Shown one piece after another: positions 35,134 to 43,957 of a DNA stretch of 51,594 nucleotides. The notes beneath the pieces were generated by a model. That model searched no databases. It was not told the DNA's origin and saw nothing but the letters and a program-made list of their open reading frames with translations. The translations under genes and the position numbers were made by a program. Origin of the DNA: CAYYMH01 sp964472785 (GTDB lineage Bacteria; Zhuqueibacterota; Zhuqueibacteria; Thermofontimicrobiales; Thermofontimicrobiaceae). The stretch is taken from contig CAYYMH010000028.1 of NCBI GenBank assembly GCA_964472785.1, positions 1-51,594 of the forward strand, in the 5' to 3' direction. Numbering within the stretch: position 1 is the stretch's first letter; every line of letters starts with the position of its first letter.

Positions 35134-36330
35134 ATGTCAAAATTAACAATTGATGATTTAGATTTAAAAAATAAACGCGTTTTAGTGCGAGTTGATTTTA
35201 ATGTACCTTTGAATGATAAACTGGAAGTCACCAATAACGCACGAATTGAAGCAGCCCTGCCAACAATCAAAAAAATAATCGAATCCGGGGGCAAAGCTAT
35301 TCTAATGTCACATTTAGGACGACCCGGCGGACAGGTCGAAGAAAAAATGCGATTGAAACCAGCAGCTGAGGAGCTTTCAAAATTATTAGGGAAAAATGTA
35401 AAATTTGTCACTGACTGTATTGGTGAAGAGGTAGAAAAAGCTGTTAGCGAGCTGGAAAATGGCGACGTGCTGCTACTCGAAAATCTCCGCTTCCACAAAG
35501 GCGAGAAAAAGAATGACCCGGAATTTGCGCAAAAGCTGGCAAAGCTTGGGGATGTCTATGTGAATGATGCGTTCGGTACAGCCCATCGCGCTCATGCTTC
35601 CACTGAAGGCATCACCAAATATTTTAATCAGTGCGCAGCCGGCTATTTAATTCAAAAAGAACTGGAATATCTCGGCAAAGCTGTTGAAAATCCGAACCAT
35701 CCATTTGTCGCGATTCTTGGCGGTGCGAAAATTTCCGGCAAAATTGATGTAATCGAAAATCTGCTGGATAAAGTGGATTCCTTTCTCATCGGCGGCGGGA
35801 TGACTTACACCTTTTTGGAAGCCAAAGGAATCAGCATCGGCAACTCGCTGCTTGAGAAGGACAAAATTGAATTAGCCGCTGATGTGCTCAAAAAAGCGGA
35901 AGCGAAAAATGTCGATCTGCATCTTCCGGTTGATCATGTGATTGCTAATGAAGTGTCAGGATCCGCAGATGTTAAAGTTACCAATGATGAAAAAATCCCA
36001 GACGGATGGGCAGGCGTAGACATCGGACCTAAAACTCTGAAAAAGTATCAGGATATTTTGGAATCGGCTCAAACAGTCGTTTGGAACGGTCCGATGGGTG
36101 TTTTCGAAATCGATCAATTTTCCAAAGGCACAATTCAAATTGCTGAAATATTAGCTAAAATCACAGACAAAGGAGCGATTACGGTTATCGGCGGCGGTGA
36201 TTCCGCGGCTGCTATTGCCAAAGCAAACAAGACGAATAAAGTCACGCATGTTTCCACCGGTGGAGGAGCCTCACTAGAATTTTTAGGCGGCATAGCACTT
36301 CCCGGCATAGAAGCACTTTCAGAAAAATAG
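35134..36330 (+). CDS. pgk: Phosphoglycerate kinase
   Basis: PGK catalyses ATP formation from 1,3-bisphosphoglycerate in glycolysis. The 398-residue monomer has the canonical motifs: RVLVRVDFNVPLND near the N-terminus, LMSHLGRPGG, ENLRFHKGEKKNDP, NDAFGTAHRAHAST, AILGGAKISGKI, FLIGGGMTYTF, NGPMGVFE and the nucleotide loop VIGGGDSAAAI followed by STGGGASLEFL. A GAGGAGATGG ribosome site is well placed. It stands 75 bp after the CoA-transferase gene without a visible terminator, so readthrough is possible. Confidence 0.97.
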   Translation: MSKLTIDDLDLKNKRVLVRVDFNVPLNDKLEVTNNARIEAALPTIKKIIESGGKAILMSHLGRPGGQVEEKMRLKPAAEELSKLLGKNVKFVTDCIGEEVEKAVSELENGDVLLLENLRFHKGEKKNDPEFAQKLAKLGDVYVNDAFGTAHRAHASTEGITKYFNQCAAGYLIQKELEYLGKAVENPNHPFVAILGGAKISGKIDVIENLLDKVDSFLIGGGMTYTFLEAKGISIGNSLLEKDKIELAADVLKKAEAKNVDLHLPVDHVIANEVSGSADVKVTNDEKIPDGWAGVDIGPKTLKKYQDILESAQTVVWNGPMGVFEIDQFSKGTIQIAEILAKITDKGAITVIGGGDSAAAIAKANKTNKVTHVSTGGGASLEFLGGIALPGIEALSEK

Positions 36331-36428
36331 TATCGCCGATATTTCTTTTTTATTGGATGGAAAGGGGGAATTCTCAAAATATAAAATAATGACACACTTT
36401 GCGCTGCAACTAATGAATTGAGACATTG

Positions 36429-37286
36429 ATGGCTGACAACTTAACCAAACTGCATCGATTTTCCAAATTTTACATCGAATTTCATGAGAATATATTTAAT
36501 ACTCATGTGAAATGTATGCAACATCTGGTTGCAGCGCTACCACTCCAAAAATTCAGCAATATGGATGTATCAGCCCGCCTTTCTCAGCGCAAGCCAATTT
36601 TAGATGCAAAAAATCTCATCATCGAAGAAAAAGACCTGGAAAAAATATTCGATTTTGTTTTCCCGGTCATCAAAAAATATTTTTCCAAACGTAAAAAACC
36701 ACTATTGAAGCTGGAAGATTTAGCAGACAAGCGTCGGTTTTCGTTAAAACAATTAGTCGCTGCCATGGTGGGCAAAGATGAAAAATTTTTTATGGAAATC
36801 GCCGAGAAGCACGGTCTTTCCCAGCAGTTATTGGAAATTGTCATCGAATTGATATCAGTCCCCTACTTTGAACTCATCGCCGAATATTTCAACAAGCAAT
36901 TAGCTGAAATTCACTACCGCGAACCCGTTTGTCCGGTTTGTGGAAATTCACCGGCTTTGGCAAAAATCAATGAACAAAAGAAAACCAAACTATTGTGGTG
37001 TCGTTTGTGTGATACCACCTGGACATTTTATGATAAGATTTGTCCTTATTGCCTGAATGATAAAATTGAAGAGCAAAAATTCATTTTCCCGGCCGATAAA
37101 AAACCCTTCCGAATCGAAGCTTGCAATCGGTGCAACAGGTATATGAAAACCATCAATGGGAGTTTTATAACCAGCAGCCTAAATTACAGTGTCATCAATA
37201 TTTCAAGCTACTATCTGGATATCCTTGCCAAATATTATGGATTCAAACTCGATAGTTATATTGAATTTTATTTTAATTACAAGTGA
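36429..37286 (+). CDS. fdhE: FdhE-like formate dehydrogenase accessory protein
   Basis: The 285-residue cytoplasmic protein resembles FdhE, which is needed for assembly of iron-sulfur/molybdopterin formate dehydrogenases. The C-terminal third contains four paired-cysteine motifs (CPVCGNSPALA, CRLCDTTWTF, CPYCLN, CNRCNRYMKTI), the rubredoxin-like zinc/iron ribbons diagnostic of the family. The N-terminal half is helical. No formate dehydrogenase gene lies in the window. The ATG at 36429 is chosen; a TTG three bases earlier is also in frame. The ribosome binding site is weak. Confidence 0.85.
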   Translation: MADNLTKLHRFSKFYIEFHENIFNTHVKCMQHLVAALPLQKFSNMDVSARLSQRKPILDAKNLIIEEKDLEKIFDFVFPVIKKYFSKRKKPLLKLEDLADKRRFSLKQLVAAMVGKDEKFFMEIAEKHGLSQQLLEIVIELISVPYFELIAEYFNKQLAEIHYREPVCPVCGNSPALAKINEQKKTKLLWCRLCDTTWTFYDKICPYCLNDKIEEQKFIFPADKKPFRIEACNRCNRYMKTINGSFITSSLNYSVINISSYYLDILAKYYGFKLDSYIEFYFNYK

Positions 37287-37336
37287 CGTTTGAAAGAAAA
37301 GCCTTATTTTTATCCTTGCCCCTGAGGATTTTTTCA

Positions 37337-37367
37337 GCCACAGATTATCGCAGATCAACACGGATTT
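37337..37367. repeat. CCACAGAT...ACACGGATTT intergenic repeat
   Basis: The segment begins GCCACAGATT and ends AACACGGATTT. It belongs to the same family as 7206, 41021 and 50271. It lies in a 553-bp gene-free gap (37287-37839) that holds two further repeat elements. Confidence 0.5.
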
Positions 37368-37512
37368 AGTTTAAACAGTTAGAGTACGCATGAGTTATAA
37401 ATTAAAACCCATCTATCTGCTCCGGTCAAAAAGCTGACAAGATGGGTATTAAACCTAAATTTCTAAATTGAGTTTATTACTTCAAATGGTAAATTGTTGA
37501 TTTTCTAAATGA

Positions 37513-37571
37513 ATGGAGTGCAATGCCTTTATGCATTGCAAAATGAATCGCATAAAGGCGATTCACTCCAT
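37513..37571. repeat. Three-way palindromic element with complementary hairpin loops
   Basis: Outer stem ATGGAGTG (37513-37520) with CACTCCAT (37564-37571). Inside are two perfect hairpins, TGCAATGC/GCATTGCA (37519-37540) with loop CTTTAT and GAATCGC/GCGATTC (37545-37564) with loop ATAAAG. The two loops are exact reverse complements, so loop-loop kissing or an alternative long stem (CCTTTATGC with GCATAAAGG) is possible. Confidence 0.75.
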
Positions 37572-37698
37572 AGTAAATAACAAATTAAAGCGAAGTAAAA
37601 TTTTTCATTTTAGAATTTTAGGTTAAATTTAATGATTAGGTCATCTGTTCAGAAATAAATCGTCAAACTTATTATAATATTGAAAGTTAAATAGCTAC

Positions 37699-37767
37699 AT
37701 CCCCCCTTGCACCCTTCAAATGGGGGATTTTTAAGAGTCCCCCTTTGAAGGGGTAGTTAGGGGGATA
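37699..37767. repeat. CCCCC/GGGGG inverted-repeat element
   Basis: ATCCCCCC at 37699 is inverted against GGGGGAT at 37761. Nested inside, CTTCAAATGGGGGA pairs with TCCCCCTTTGAAG around a short AT loop, with one unpaired T. The GC-rich arms contrast sharply with the surrounding AT-rich DNA. Confidence 0.65.
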
Positions 37768-37839
37768 TTAATAATTGAAAGCTGAACAGAAAACCCAATC
37801 ATTTTAAATTTTTACTCGATTAATAATATTTTTGTGAAC

Positions 37840-39477
37840 TTACCAAAAAACAGTGTATAAAAACGCCAAAATAATAACAATCACATACGCGGCGACATTG
37901 AACACACGTCCTGTCTTAAACAAACCCGCTGTTAATTTAATAGCCTTGGAGTCATCTTCCTCTTTCGATGTTGTCAGACTCACTCCGGCGATGATTGCCA
38001 TCGTGATGATCATGGTGTAGAACATCTGATCCATCCATGGTAAATTAACAGTCGGCGTCTTTAACAGTAGTGCCACCGGGATGGATAATACCACACCATA
38101 AATCGCGCCTTTGCTGGTGGATTTTTTCCAAAATAGTCCCATCAGAAATACAGCCAAAATTCCGGGACTCACCAATCCGGTATATTCCTGGATGTACTGA
38201 AACATCTGCGGGATATTTCCTAATAACGGCGCTGTAAAACTGGCGATAACCAATGCGACTGCCGCAGTCAACCTGCCAATATTGACGGTTGTTTTGTGAG
38301 ACGCATTTTTATTGATGTATGGCTTGTAAATATCCATCGTGAAAATAGTTGATGTCGAATTTAGCATCGATGCTAACGAGGACACAATTGCTGCCACCAA
38401 TGCAGCGATGACCACTCCTTTTAATCCGGTTGGAATAAATACGCTGATCAGCCACGGATAGGCTTTGTCATAATTGACGCCGCCTTCAGCCTTCGAGAAC
38501 GCTTCTTCGACACCTGGAATTATCGCTGTTCCTTCCGGTTGAGTGAACATGACAAACGCAATGATACCCGGAATCACAACGACTAACGGAATGATCAGCT
38601 TCAAGAAAGCGGCAAACGCCAATCCGCGCTGTGCTTCACGGATCGACTTGGCAGCCAGTGCCCGCTGAATAATGTACTGGTTAAATCCCCAGTAGTAAAG
38701 ATTTGCCACCCACATACCTCCGATAAGCACGGCAATCCCCGGTAGGTTAAAGTACTCGGGATGGCTTCGATCCAAAATCATGTGAAATTTGTCCCCGGCT
38801 GTTTTGGCAAGATGATTGATGCCGGCAAAAATATTGGCTTCCGGGGTTAAATTTTTCAGCGCCAGAATTGTCGTAATCAATCCCCCCAAAACCAACATTA
38901 CCACTTGAATAACATCAGTCCACGCAACCGCAGATAAACCACCGTACAATGAATAAGCCACCGCAATCAGCCCCAAAGCTATGATTGAGTAAATGATTAA
39001 ACTGCCGTCTCCCACACCGACAATGGTGTCAACAGCTTTTGCCCCTAAAAATAACACCGAAGTCAGGTTAACAAAAATAAACAGTCCAATCCAGAAAATA
39101 GCTAAAATAGTTTTCAGGCTGGTATTAAACCGGTGCTCGATGAATTCCGGAATCGTGTACAATTTTTTTTCGATAAACACCGGCATAAAATATTTTGCCA
39201 CGATAATCAATGTAAGCGCTGCCATCCATTCGTAGGATGCAATTGCCAATCCAATGGCAAAGCCGGATCCGGCCATGCCAATAAATTGTTCCGCTGAAAT
39301 ATTCGCGGCAATGAGCGACGCGCCGATCGCCCACCAGGGGAGAGACTTACCAGCCAGAAAATAATCTTCAGCACTTTTTTCATGACCTTTTTTCGTACGA
39401 GAAACCCATAAACCCAAAGCCACAATCGCCAAAACATACACAGCAAAAACAACAATATCAAGCATTTCGAGCCGCAT
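37840..39477 (-). CDS. Sodium/solute symporter (SSS/SGLT family), sugar-type
   Basis: The 545-residue protein has about fourteen hydrophobic segments and family signatures: GKSLPWWAIGASLIAANISAEQFIG near the N-terminus, LYTIPEFIEHRFN, a QVVMLVLGGL segment, and IAALVAAIVSSLASMLNSTSTIFTMDIY, which includes sodium-site serines. It resembles SGLT-type sodium/glucose or sodium/galactose importers. The longer open frame begins with TTG at 39492, but AAAGGA is correctly spaced for the ATG at 39477. The gene follows galM on the same strand, making a sugar-uptake pair; the exact sugar is inference. Confidence 0.9.
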   Translation of the reverse strand: MRLEMLDIVVFAVYVLAIVALGLWVSRTKKGHEKSAEDYFLAGKSLPWWAIGASLIAANISAEQFIGMAGSGFAIGLAIASYEWMAALTLIIVAKYFMPVFIEKKLYTIPEFIEHRFNTSLKTILAIFWIGLFIFVNLTSVLFLGAKAVDTIVGVGDGSLIIYSIIALGLIAVAYSLYGGLSAVAWTDVIQVVMLVLGGLITTILALKNLTPEANIFAGINHLAKTAGDKFHMILDRSHPEYFNLPGIAVLIGGMWVANLYYWGFNQYIIQRALAAKSIREAQRGLAFAAFLKLIIPLVVVIPGIIAFVMFTQPEGTAIIPGVEEAFSKAEGGVNYDKAYPWLISVFIPTGLKGVVIAALVAAIVSSLASMLNSTSTIFTMDIYKPYINKNASHKTTVNIGRLTAAVALVIASFTAPLLGNIPQMFQYIQEYTGLVSPGILAVFLMGLFWKKSTSKGAIYGVVLSIPVALLLKTPTVNLPWMDQMFYTMIITMAIIAGVSLTTSKEEDDSKAIKLTAGLFKTGRVFNVAAYVIVIILAFLYTVFW

Positions 39478-39580
39478 GGTTGTTCCTTTCAATCAAATAC
39501 TAATCCCGTGTTTTATAATAATTGTATTTTTCACCTTGATATAATTAATGATCTGATCCTTCCTGTAAACAAGTGTAATT

Positions 39581-40711
39581 CTATTTCAATGAAAACCGAT
39601 AAACGGTTTGTGTTTCGTAGGTTTCTCCCGGCTTCAAAACGGTCGAAGGAAAATCCGGTTTATTCGGCGAATCGGGAAAGTGCTGCGTTTCCAAGCATAA
39701 TCCGTCACGAAACTGATACACTTTTCGGTCTTTCCCCGTCAACGTACCGTCCAAAAAATTGCCGGAGTAAAATTGCAGTCCCGGCTCTGTGGTAAGCACC
39801 TCCATAAAACGACCGCTGGCTGAATCATAAAGCGACGCCTGCAACTTTAGACTTCCGTCAACTTCATTTAGCACCCAGTTATGATCGTAGCCCAGACCAA
39901 ATTTGAGTTGTTCATTCTCTGCTTCGATCCGGTTGCCGATCGGTGTCGGCGAGGTAAAATCAAACGGAGTACCTGACACGGGTCGCAATTCACCGGTGGG
40001 AATCAGTCCGCTATCAACCGGCGTAAAATAATCCGCATTGATCCATAACTGGTGATCAAGAATGTTTCGCTGACAATTACCGGATAGATTGAAATATCCG
40101 TGGTGTGTTAAATTACAATGAGTGGCTTTATCGGTCGTTGCCCGATAATTTATTTTCAACTCATCATTGTTTGTGAGTGAATAAACCACGGTTACTTTCA
40201 GGTTGCCCGGATAGCCCTCCTCCCCATCCGGGCTCAAATAGCTTAATTTTACACCGACTTCATTTTCAAATTGCTCTGCATCCCAAACTACTTTATCAAA
40301 ACCTTTTAAACCGCCGTGTAAATGGTTGGGACCATTGTTCCTCGCCAGTTTGTATTTTTTATTCTCAAGCACGAATTCACCATCGGCGATCCGGTTGCCA
40401 TACCTGCCGACTATCGCACCAAAATATGGTGAATTATTTACATAATCATCCAGGTTATCAAAACCGAGCACCACATCGCCCATCTGACCATCTCTGTCCT
40501 TCACCAACAGCGACTGAACAATCGCGCCATAATTAGTTATTCGCGCCTGCATGCCGTTTTTGTTGGTAAGTGTGAAAATGTCCACTGACTTTCCCTCTAC
40601 AGTCTGTCCGAATTTTTCTTTCACAACTTTCATTTCAGACGATTCATTTTTAGTGCAGAAAATAAATAATAAAACCGAAAAAAGCAACACAGAAATTGGA
40701 ATATATTTCAT
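39581..40711 (-). CDS. galM: Secreted aldose 1-epimerase (galactose mutarotase)
   Basis: GalM interconverts alpha and beta anomers of galactose or other hexoses. The 376-residue protein has a hydrophobic N-terminus ending in IFC at residue 19, so it is probably a lipoprotein acting in the periplasm. The body contains GRYGNRIADGEF, NNGPNHLHGGL with the substrate His, THHGYFNLSG with the catalytic His, GYDHNW and the catalytic base region TTEPGLQFYSGNFL. The downstream symporter (104 bp) fits a function in supplying the preferred anomer for import. Confidence 0.92.
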   Translation of the reverse strand: MKYIPISVLLFSVLLFIFCTKNESSEMKVVKEKFGQTVEGKSVDIFTLTNKNGMQARITNYGAIVQSLLVKDRDGQMGDVVLGFDNLDDYVNNSPYFGAIVGRYGNRIADGEFVLENKKYKLARNNGPNHLHGGLKGFDKVVWDAEQFENEVGVKLSYLSPDGEEGYPGNLKVTVVYSLTNNDELKINYRATTDKATHCNLTHHGYFNLSGNCQRNILDHQLWINADYFTPVDSGLIPTGELRPVSGTPFDFTSPTPIGNRIEAENEQLKFGLGYDHNWVLNEVDGSLKLQASLYDSASGRFMEVLTTEPGLQFYSGNFLDGTLTGKDRKVYQFRDGLCLETQHFPDSPNKPDFPSTVLKPGETYETQTVYRFSLK

Positions 40712-40802
40712 TGAATCCTCCGCGGGTTTATTATCAACAAAACTATGGGGAGCTGACCTACTTTTACGATAGTGCTAATTTGTTTGCATCTATACTAATG
40801 TG

Positions 40803-40892
40803 AAAGTGGTTTTAAGATTTTCTATAATAAGAACTCACCTTAGTCCTCTCTTAGCAAGAGAGGAGAAAAAGGTAAAATCTTAAAACCACTTT
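40803..40892. repeat. 90-bp MITE-like element with 19-bp perfect terminal inverted repeat
   Basis: The 19 bases 40803-40821 (starting AAAGTGGTTTTAAG) are the exact reverse complement of 40874-40892. Between them sits a second perfect hairpin (TCCTCTCTT at about 40844-40852, AAGAGAGGA at about 40856-40864, loop AGC). There is no coding capacity; the ends flank without an obvious target duplication. Confidence 0.75.
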
Positions 40893-41020
40893 GTTATGCC
40901 TATATATAGATATTTTTACCCAAAAATTCAAGCTATTTTTTATAATTTGGATTCAATTTGCAATTGCATTTTTATTCAAAATTACTTACCTTTTATCATC
41001 GGCAAAATGATTTTTCATTA

Positions 41021-41055
41021 GCCACAGATCGACACGGATATTCACTGATTTTTTT
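41021..41055. repeat. CCACAGAT...ACACGGAT intergenic repeat
   Basis: GCCACAGATCGACACGGATA followed by TTCACTGATT; same family as 7206, 37337 and 50271. It sits in the 570-bp gap 40712-41281 together with the MITE-like element and the following repeat. Confidence 0.5.
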
Positions 41056-41094
41056 TGAAGATGTCTTTAATTTGAAATATTCTTTTGCATTTTA

Positions 41095-41224
41095 GGTGCA
41101 AAGGCTCAAAGATATAAAAATCAATTAATTAGAATATTATTTATATTTCAAAAATACAAAACGATTTTTAAACTCCAATTTTTATTATTCCATTATTTCT
41201 TCGTGTCTTCGAGTCTTGGTGGCA
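41095..41224. repeat. Degenerate inverted-repeat element (GCAAAGGCTCAAAG / CTTCGAGTCTTGGTGGC ends)
   Basis: The left end AGGTGCAAAGGCTCAAAG (41095-41112) and the right end (41199-41224, CTTCGTGTCTTCGAGTCTT then GGTGGCA) form degenerate inverted ends of about 20 bp. It is related in style to the CACAGAG elements at 25266 and 46045, but diverged. Confidence 0.4.
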
Positions 41225-41281
41225 ATATAAATCAGATGCGAAAATTAAATTTTGAAACTCAAATAGCGTGCTGAATATCCA

Positions 41282-42064
41282 ATGAAACCAAACGGGATCA
41301 TTACATTACTCACAGACTTTGGTGAGCAGGATGGCTTTATCGGCGTTATAAAAGGCGTAATTTACGGGATCAATCCGGCTGCCCGGATTGTTGATATAAC
41401 TCATTATATTACTCCTCAAGACATTGAGGCTGGCGCTTTTATTTTGAACAACAGCTATCAATATTTTCCGAAGGGAACTGTTCACTTAGCAGTAGTCGAT
41501 CCCGGTGTAGGAACGGATCGGCGGGTGCTGGCTGTTCAGACTGATAACTATTTTTTTGTAGCGCCGGATAATCACATTTTAAAATACATTTTCCACGAAT
41601 GCGAAACATTCACCGTCGTGGATGTGTTAAACAAGAAATATTTTTTAGATGAGATTAGCACCACGTTTCATGGTCGTGATATTTTTTCACCGGTGGCTGC
41701 GCATCTCAGTAACGGCATTGCATTGGATGAATTGGGTGAACGGATAACCGATTTTGATCGCGGGGAAGTCATCGAACCGATGCAGTCAGATAACAAACTA
41801 ATCGGCAGGATAATTTACATTGATCGCTTCGGTAATTTAATCACCAATATAAATCAGAGTCAAATTATAAAACACGAAATATCCGTTCATATTGGCGCAA
41901 ACACAATTGATAAATTATCGAACTTTTACTCCGAAGTCGAACACGGGAAACCGGTTGCAGTCATTGGCAGTTCGGGTTATTTGGAAATTGCAGTCAGGAA
42001 TGGAAATGCGCAAAAACAGTTGGGTGTAAACCGAAGTGATGTGGTTGAATTATTATTTTCTTGA
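41282..42064 (+). CDS. SAM hydroxide adenosyltransferase (DUF62 family)
   Basis: The 260-residue protein belongs to the SAM hydrolase/chlorinase/fluorinase fold, hydrolysing S-adenosylmethionine to adenosine and methionine. Visible hallmarks are TLLTDFGEQDGFIGVIKG at the N-terminus, HYITPQDIEAGAFIL, VDPGVGTDRR, the catalytic-region FHGRDIFSPVAAHL near 140 and FGNLITNI in the C-terminal domain. The halide-handling loop cannot be judged, so hydrolase is the default. It begins a compact plus-strand cluster with the M50 peptidase and PBP1A. No strong ribosome site is seen. Confidence 0.9.
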   Translation: MKPNGIITLLTDFGEQDGFIGVIKGVIYGINPAARIVDITHYITPQDIEAGAFILNNSYQYFPKGTVHLAVVDPGVGTDRRVLAVQTDNYFFVAPDNHILKYIFHECETFTVVDVLNKKYFLDEISTTFHGRDIFSPVAAHLSNGIALDELGERITDFDRGEVIEPMQSDNKLIGRIIYIDRFGNLITNINQSQIIKHEISVHIGANTIDKLSNFYSEVEHGKPVAVIGSSGYLEIAVRNGNAQKQLGVNRSDVVELLFS

Positions 42065-42121
42065 TGAATCTGAATTCTTCCACCATTTACAATTTTTCAA
42101 AATACAATCGGAAACAGAGCT

Positions 42122-42994
42122 ATGCGTGATTGGCGATCATTCGATTTTGATCAATTTAAAAATCGATATTCAGCAAGAAATCGGTTAAGTTTTTTAAACA
42201 AAATTCAGGGGAATCGTCCCCAGATCAATCTTATTCTTTTCTTGCTAACAATATTAACAACCTATTTGGTACAGGGGATTTATTATTCCATTTCTGTGGT
42301 ATCTATTTTATTAGCTCACGAGATGGGGCATTACTTAATGTGCCGAAAATACAATATCCAGGCGACACTGCCCTATTTTATTCCGCTGCCGCTGCCGCCG
42401 TTTGGCACGATGGGCGCGTTTATCAAAATGAAATCACCAATTCCGAACCGGAGAGCATTATTTGATGTTGGCGTTGCCGGACCGTTAGCCGGATTAGCTG
42501 TAACGATACCTGTTTTGATCATCGGGTTGCAAAACTCAACATTTATTCCGAAAGTGGAAACACAGGAAATTGGGGTTTACTTGGGTGAATCGATTTTATT
42601 CTCAAATCTGGCAGAGTTGATTTTAGGTCCGGAACCAGCGGGTCATGATACGCTGCTGCACCCGATGGCGTATGCGGGCTGGGCTGGACTTTTTGTCACT
42701 GCGCTGAACCTGTTGCCGATTGGTCAACTGGATGGCGGGCATGTGCTCTATTCAATTTTCGGTTATAAGAGTGAAAGAATTTATCAAATTGTGCTTGTAA
42801 TTTTTGCTGGTATTTGCATTTTCTTATATCCCGGCTGGTTACTGCTTATCCTGTTGTTGCTGTGGTTCGGATTCAAACACCCGTCGCCGATGGAGAATTA
42901 TGTTCCATTAGATCCAAAAAGGAAATTGATCGGTTATTTTGCTTTCTTCATATTTATTATTTCATTTATCCCGGTACCTTTTCATATTCAATAA
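42122..42994 (+). CDS. Site-2-protease-like M50 metallopeptidase
   Basis: The 290-residue membrane peptidase has the zinc motif HEMGH (residues 66-70) in a membrane segment, FIPLPLPPFGTMGAFI, a GVAGPLAG loop and the third ligand region NLLPIGQLDGGH near 203, matching the FtsH-independent S2P-like M50 group. It would cleave within the membrane, as in regulated intramembrane proteolysis; no anti-sigma or substrate gene is adjacent. It lies 57 bp after the SAM hydrolase gene and 15 bp before the next gene. Confidence 0.9.
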   Translation: MRDWRSFDFDQFKNRYSARNRLSFLNKIQGNRPQINLILFLLTILTTYLVQGIYYSISVVSILLAHEMGHYLMCRKYNIQATLPYFIPLPLPPFGTMGAFIKMKSPIPNRRALFDVGVAGPLAGLAVTIPVLIIGLQNSTFIPKVETQEIGVYLGESILFSNLAELILGPEPAGHDTLLHPMAYAGWAGLFVTALNLLPIGQLDGGHVLYSIFGYKSERIYQIVLVIFAGICIFLYPGWLLLILLLLWFGFKHPSPMENYVPLDPKRKLIGYFAFFIFIISFIPVPFHIQ

Positions 42995-43009
42995 AAAACG
43001 AAAGGCACA

Positions 43010-43957
43010 ATGGAAGAAGAAATTATTAATCAAAATCAGGACGAGGAAAAACAAAAAAGCAAACTCCTCCGGCTGATTACGAATCGAAAATTCATCATCT
43101 CTTTCGCTGCGATTATCGTCTTTTTTGTGCTGGAGTTCACTACAAACTTTGTGGAAATTGTCATCGGGAACGTGCTGGAACTCACCAATCCATTCCGCCC
43201 GAAAGCAGGCACGGTTTGGGAACAGAACAAAAAAGACCAGATTGCAAGCGATCAACTCAAAGAAATTACTCAAAACATCGACAATGATAAAATCGAATTG
43301 GCTGATATCAATGATCTGATTGAATTGAAAAACAAATTGGAAGTTCAGAAAACTGTTATCATTACCAGTGAACAGTTTAAGAAATTTTACAATCAAATAC
43401 CACCGAGATTTTCCTATGATATCATCTCTCCGTTTAATCTGCTCAAACTGTTGCATAATAAAAAGTGGACCTGGACAAAAATCGTAAAAGGGGAGAATAG
43501 TTTAAGCTTCTATTTTCTGGATGGCGACAAACAAATTCTTATGGACACCTATCCCCCACTCACGGTGCTGTACAACATTCCCAATTCTGAAAAAAACCAC
43601 AATGTGTCGCTGGATTCAATGGAAGTTTTTCAGGGACGGACATTTTCAGCACAGCAGTTTTTCACTGCCTTTGACGATTTATCAAATACCGTGAAATTAC
43701 AACTTATCAACAATCCTTTTTTGCTGATCAAATGGGATAAAAACATTCGCCAGGTTGCCATAGGCCGCTATATGAATGAGCAGGTCGTGTTAATCGGTTT
43801 TGAAATCAATCAGGGAATTTATACCGAAGTTTATACTTTTGAAGCCAGTGAATTAGCAGCCAATTATTTAATTGCCCATTTAAATGAACTTTATCCCGAA
43901 CTCAATCTGCATTTTCCGGAGAGAAAGTATCGTGAATATTACTACTATCAACAATAA
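43010..43957 (+). CDS. Unknown single-pass membrane protein preceding PBP1A
   Basis: The 315-residue protein has a short charged N-terminus, one membrane segment at about 28-49 (FIISFAAIIVFFVLEFTTNFV) and a large soluble part, probably periplasmic. Features include IELADINDLIELKNKLE around 100-117 and SFYFLDGDKQILMDTYPPL near 165-183. No family is recognised. AAAGG lies upstream of the ATG. The end of the gene overlaps the predicted GTG start of the PBP1A gene by 26 bp, implying translational coupling and possibly a partner role in peptidoglycan assembly. Confidence 0.75.
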   Translation: MEEEIINQNQDEEKQKSKLLRLITNRKFIISFAAIIVFFVLEFTTNFVEIVIGNVLELTNPFRPKAGTVWEQNKKDQIASDQLKEITQNIDNDKIELADINDLIELKNKLEVQKTVIITSEQFKKFYNQIPPRFSYDIISPFNLLKLLHNKKWTWTKIVKGENSLSFYFLDGDKQILMDTYPPLTVLYNIPNSEKNHNVSLDSMEVFQGRTFSAQQFFTAFDDLSNTVKLQLINNPFLLIKWDKNIRQVAIGRYMNEQVVLIGFEINQGIYTEVYTFEASELAANYLIAHLNELYPELNLHFPERKYREYYYYQQ

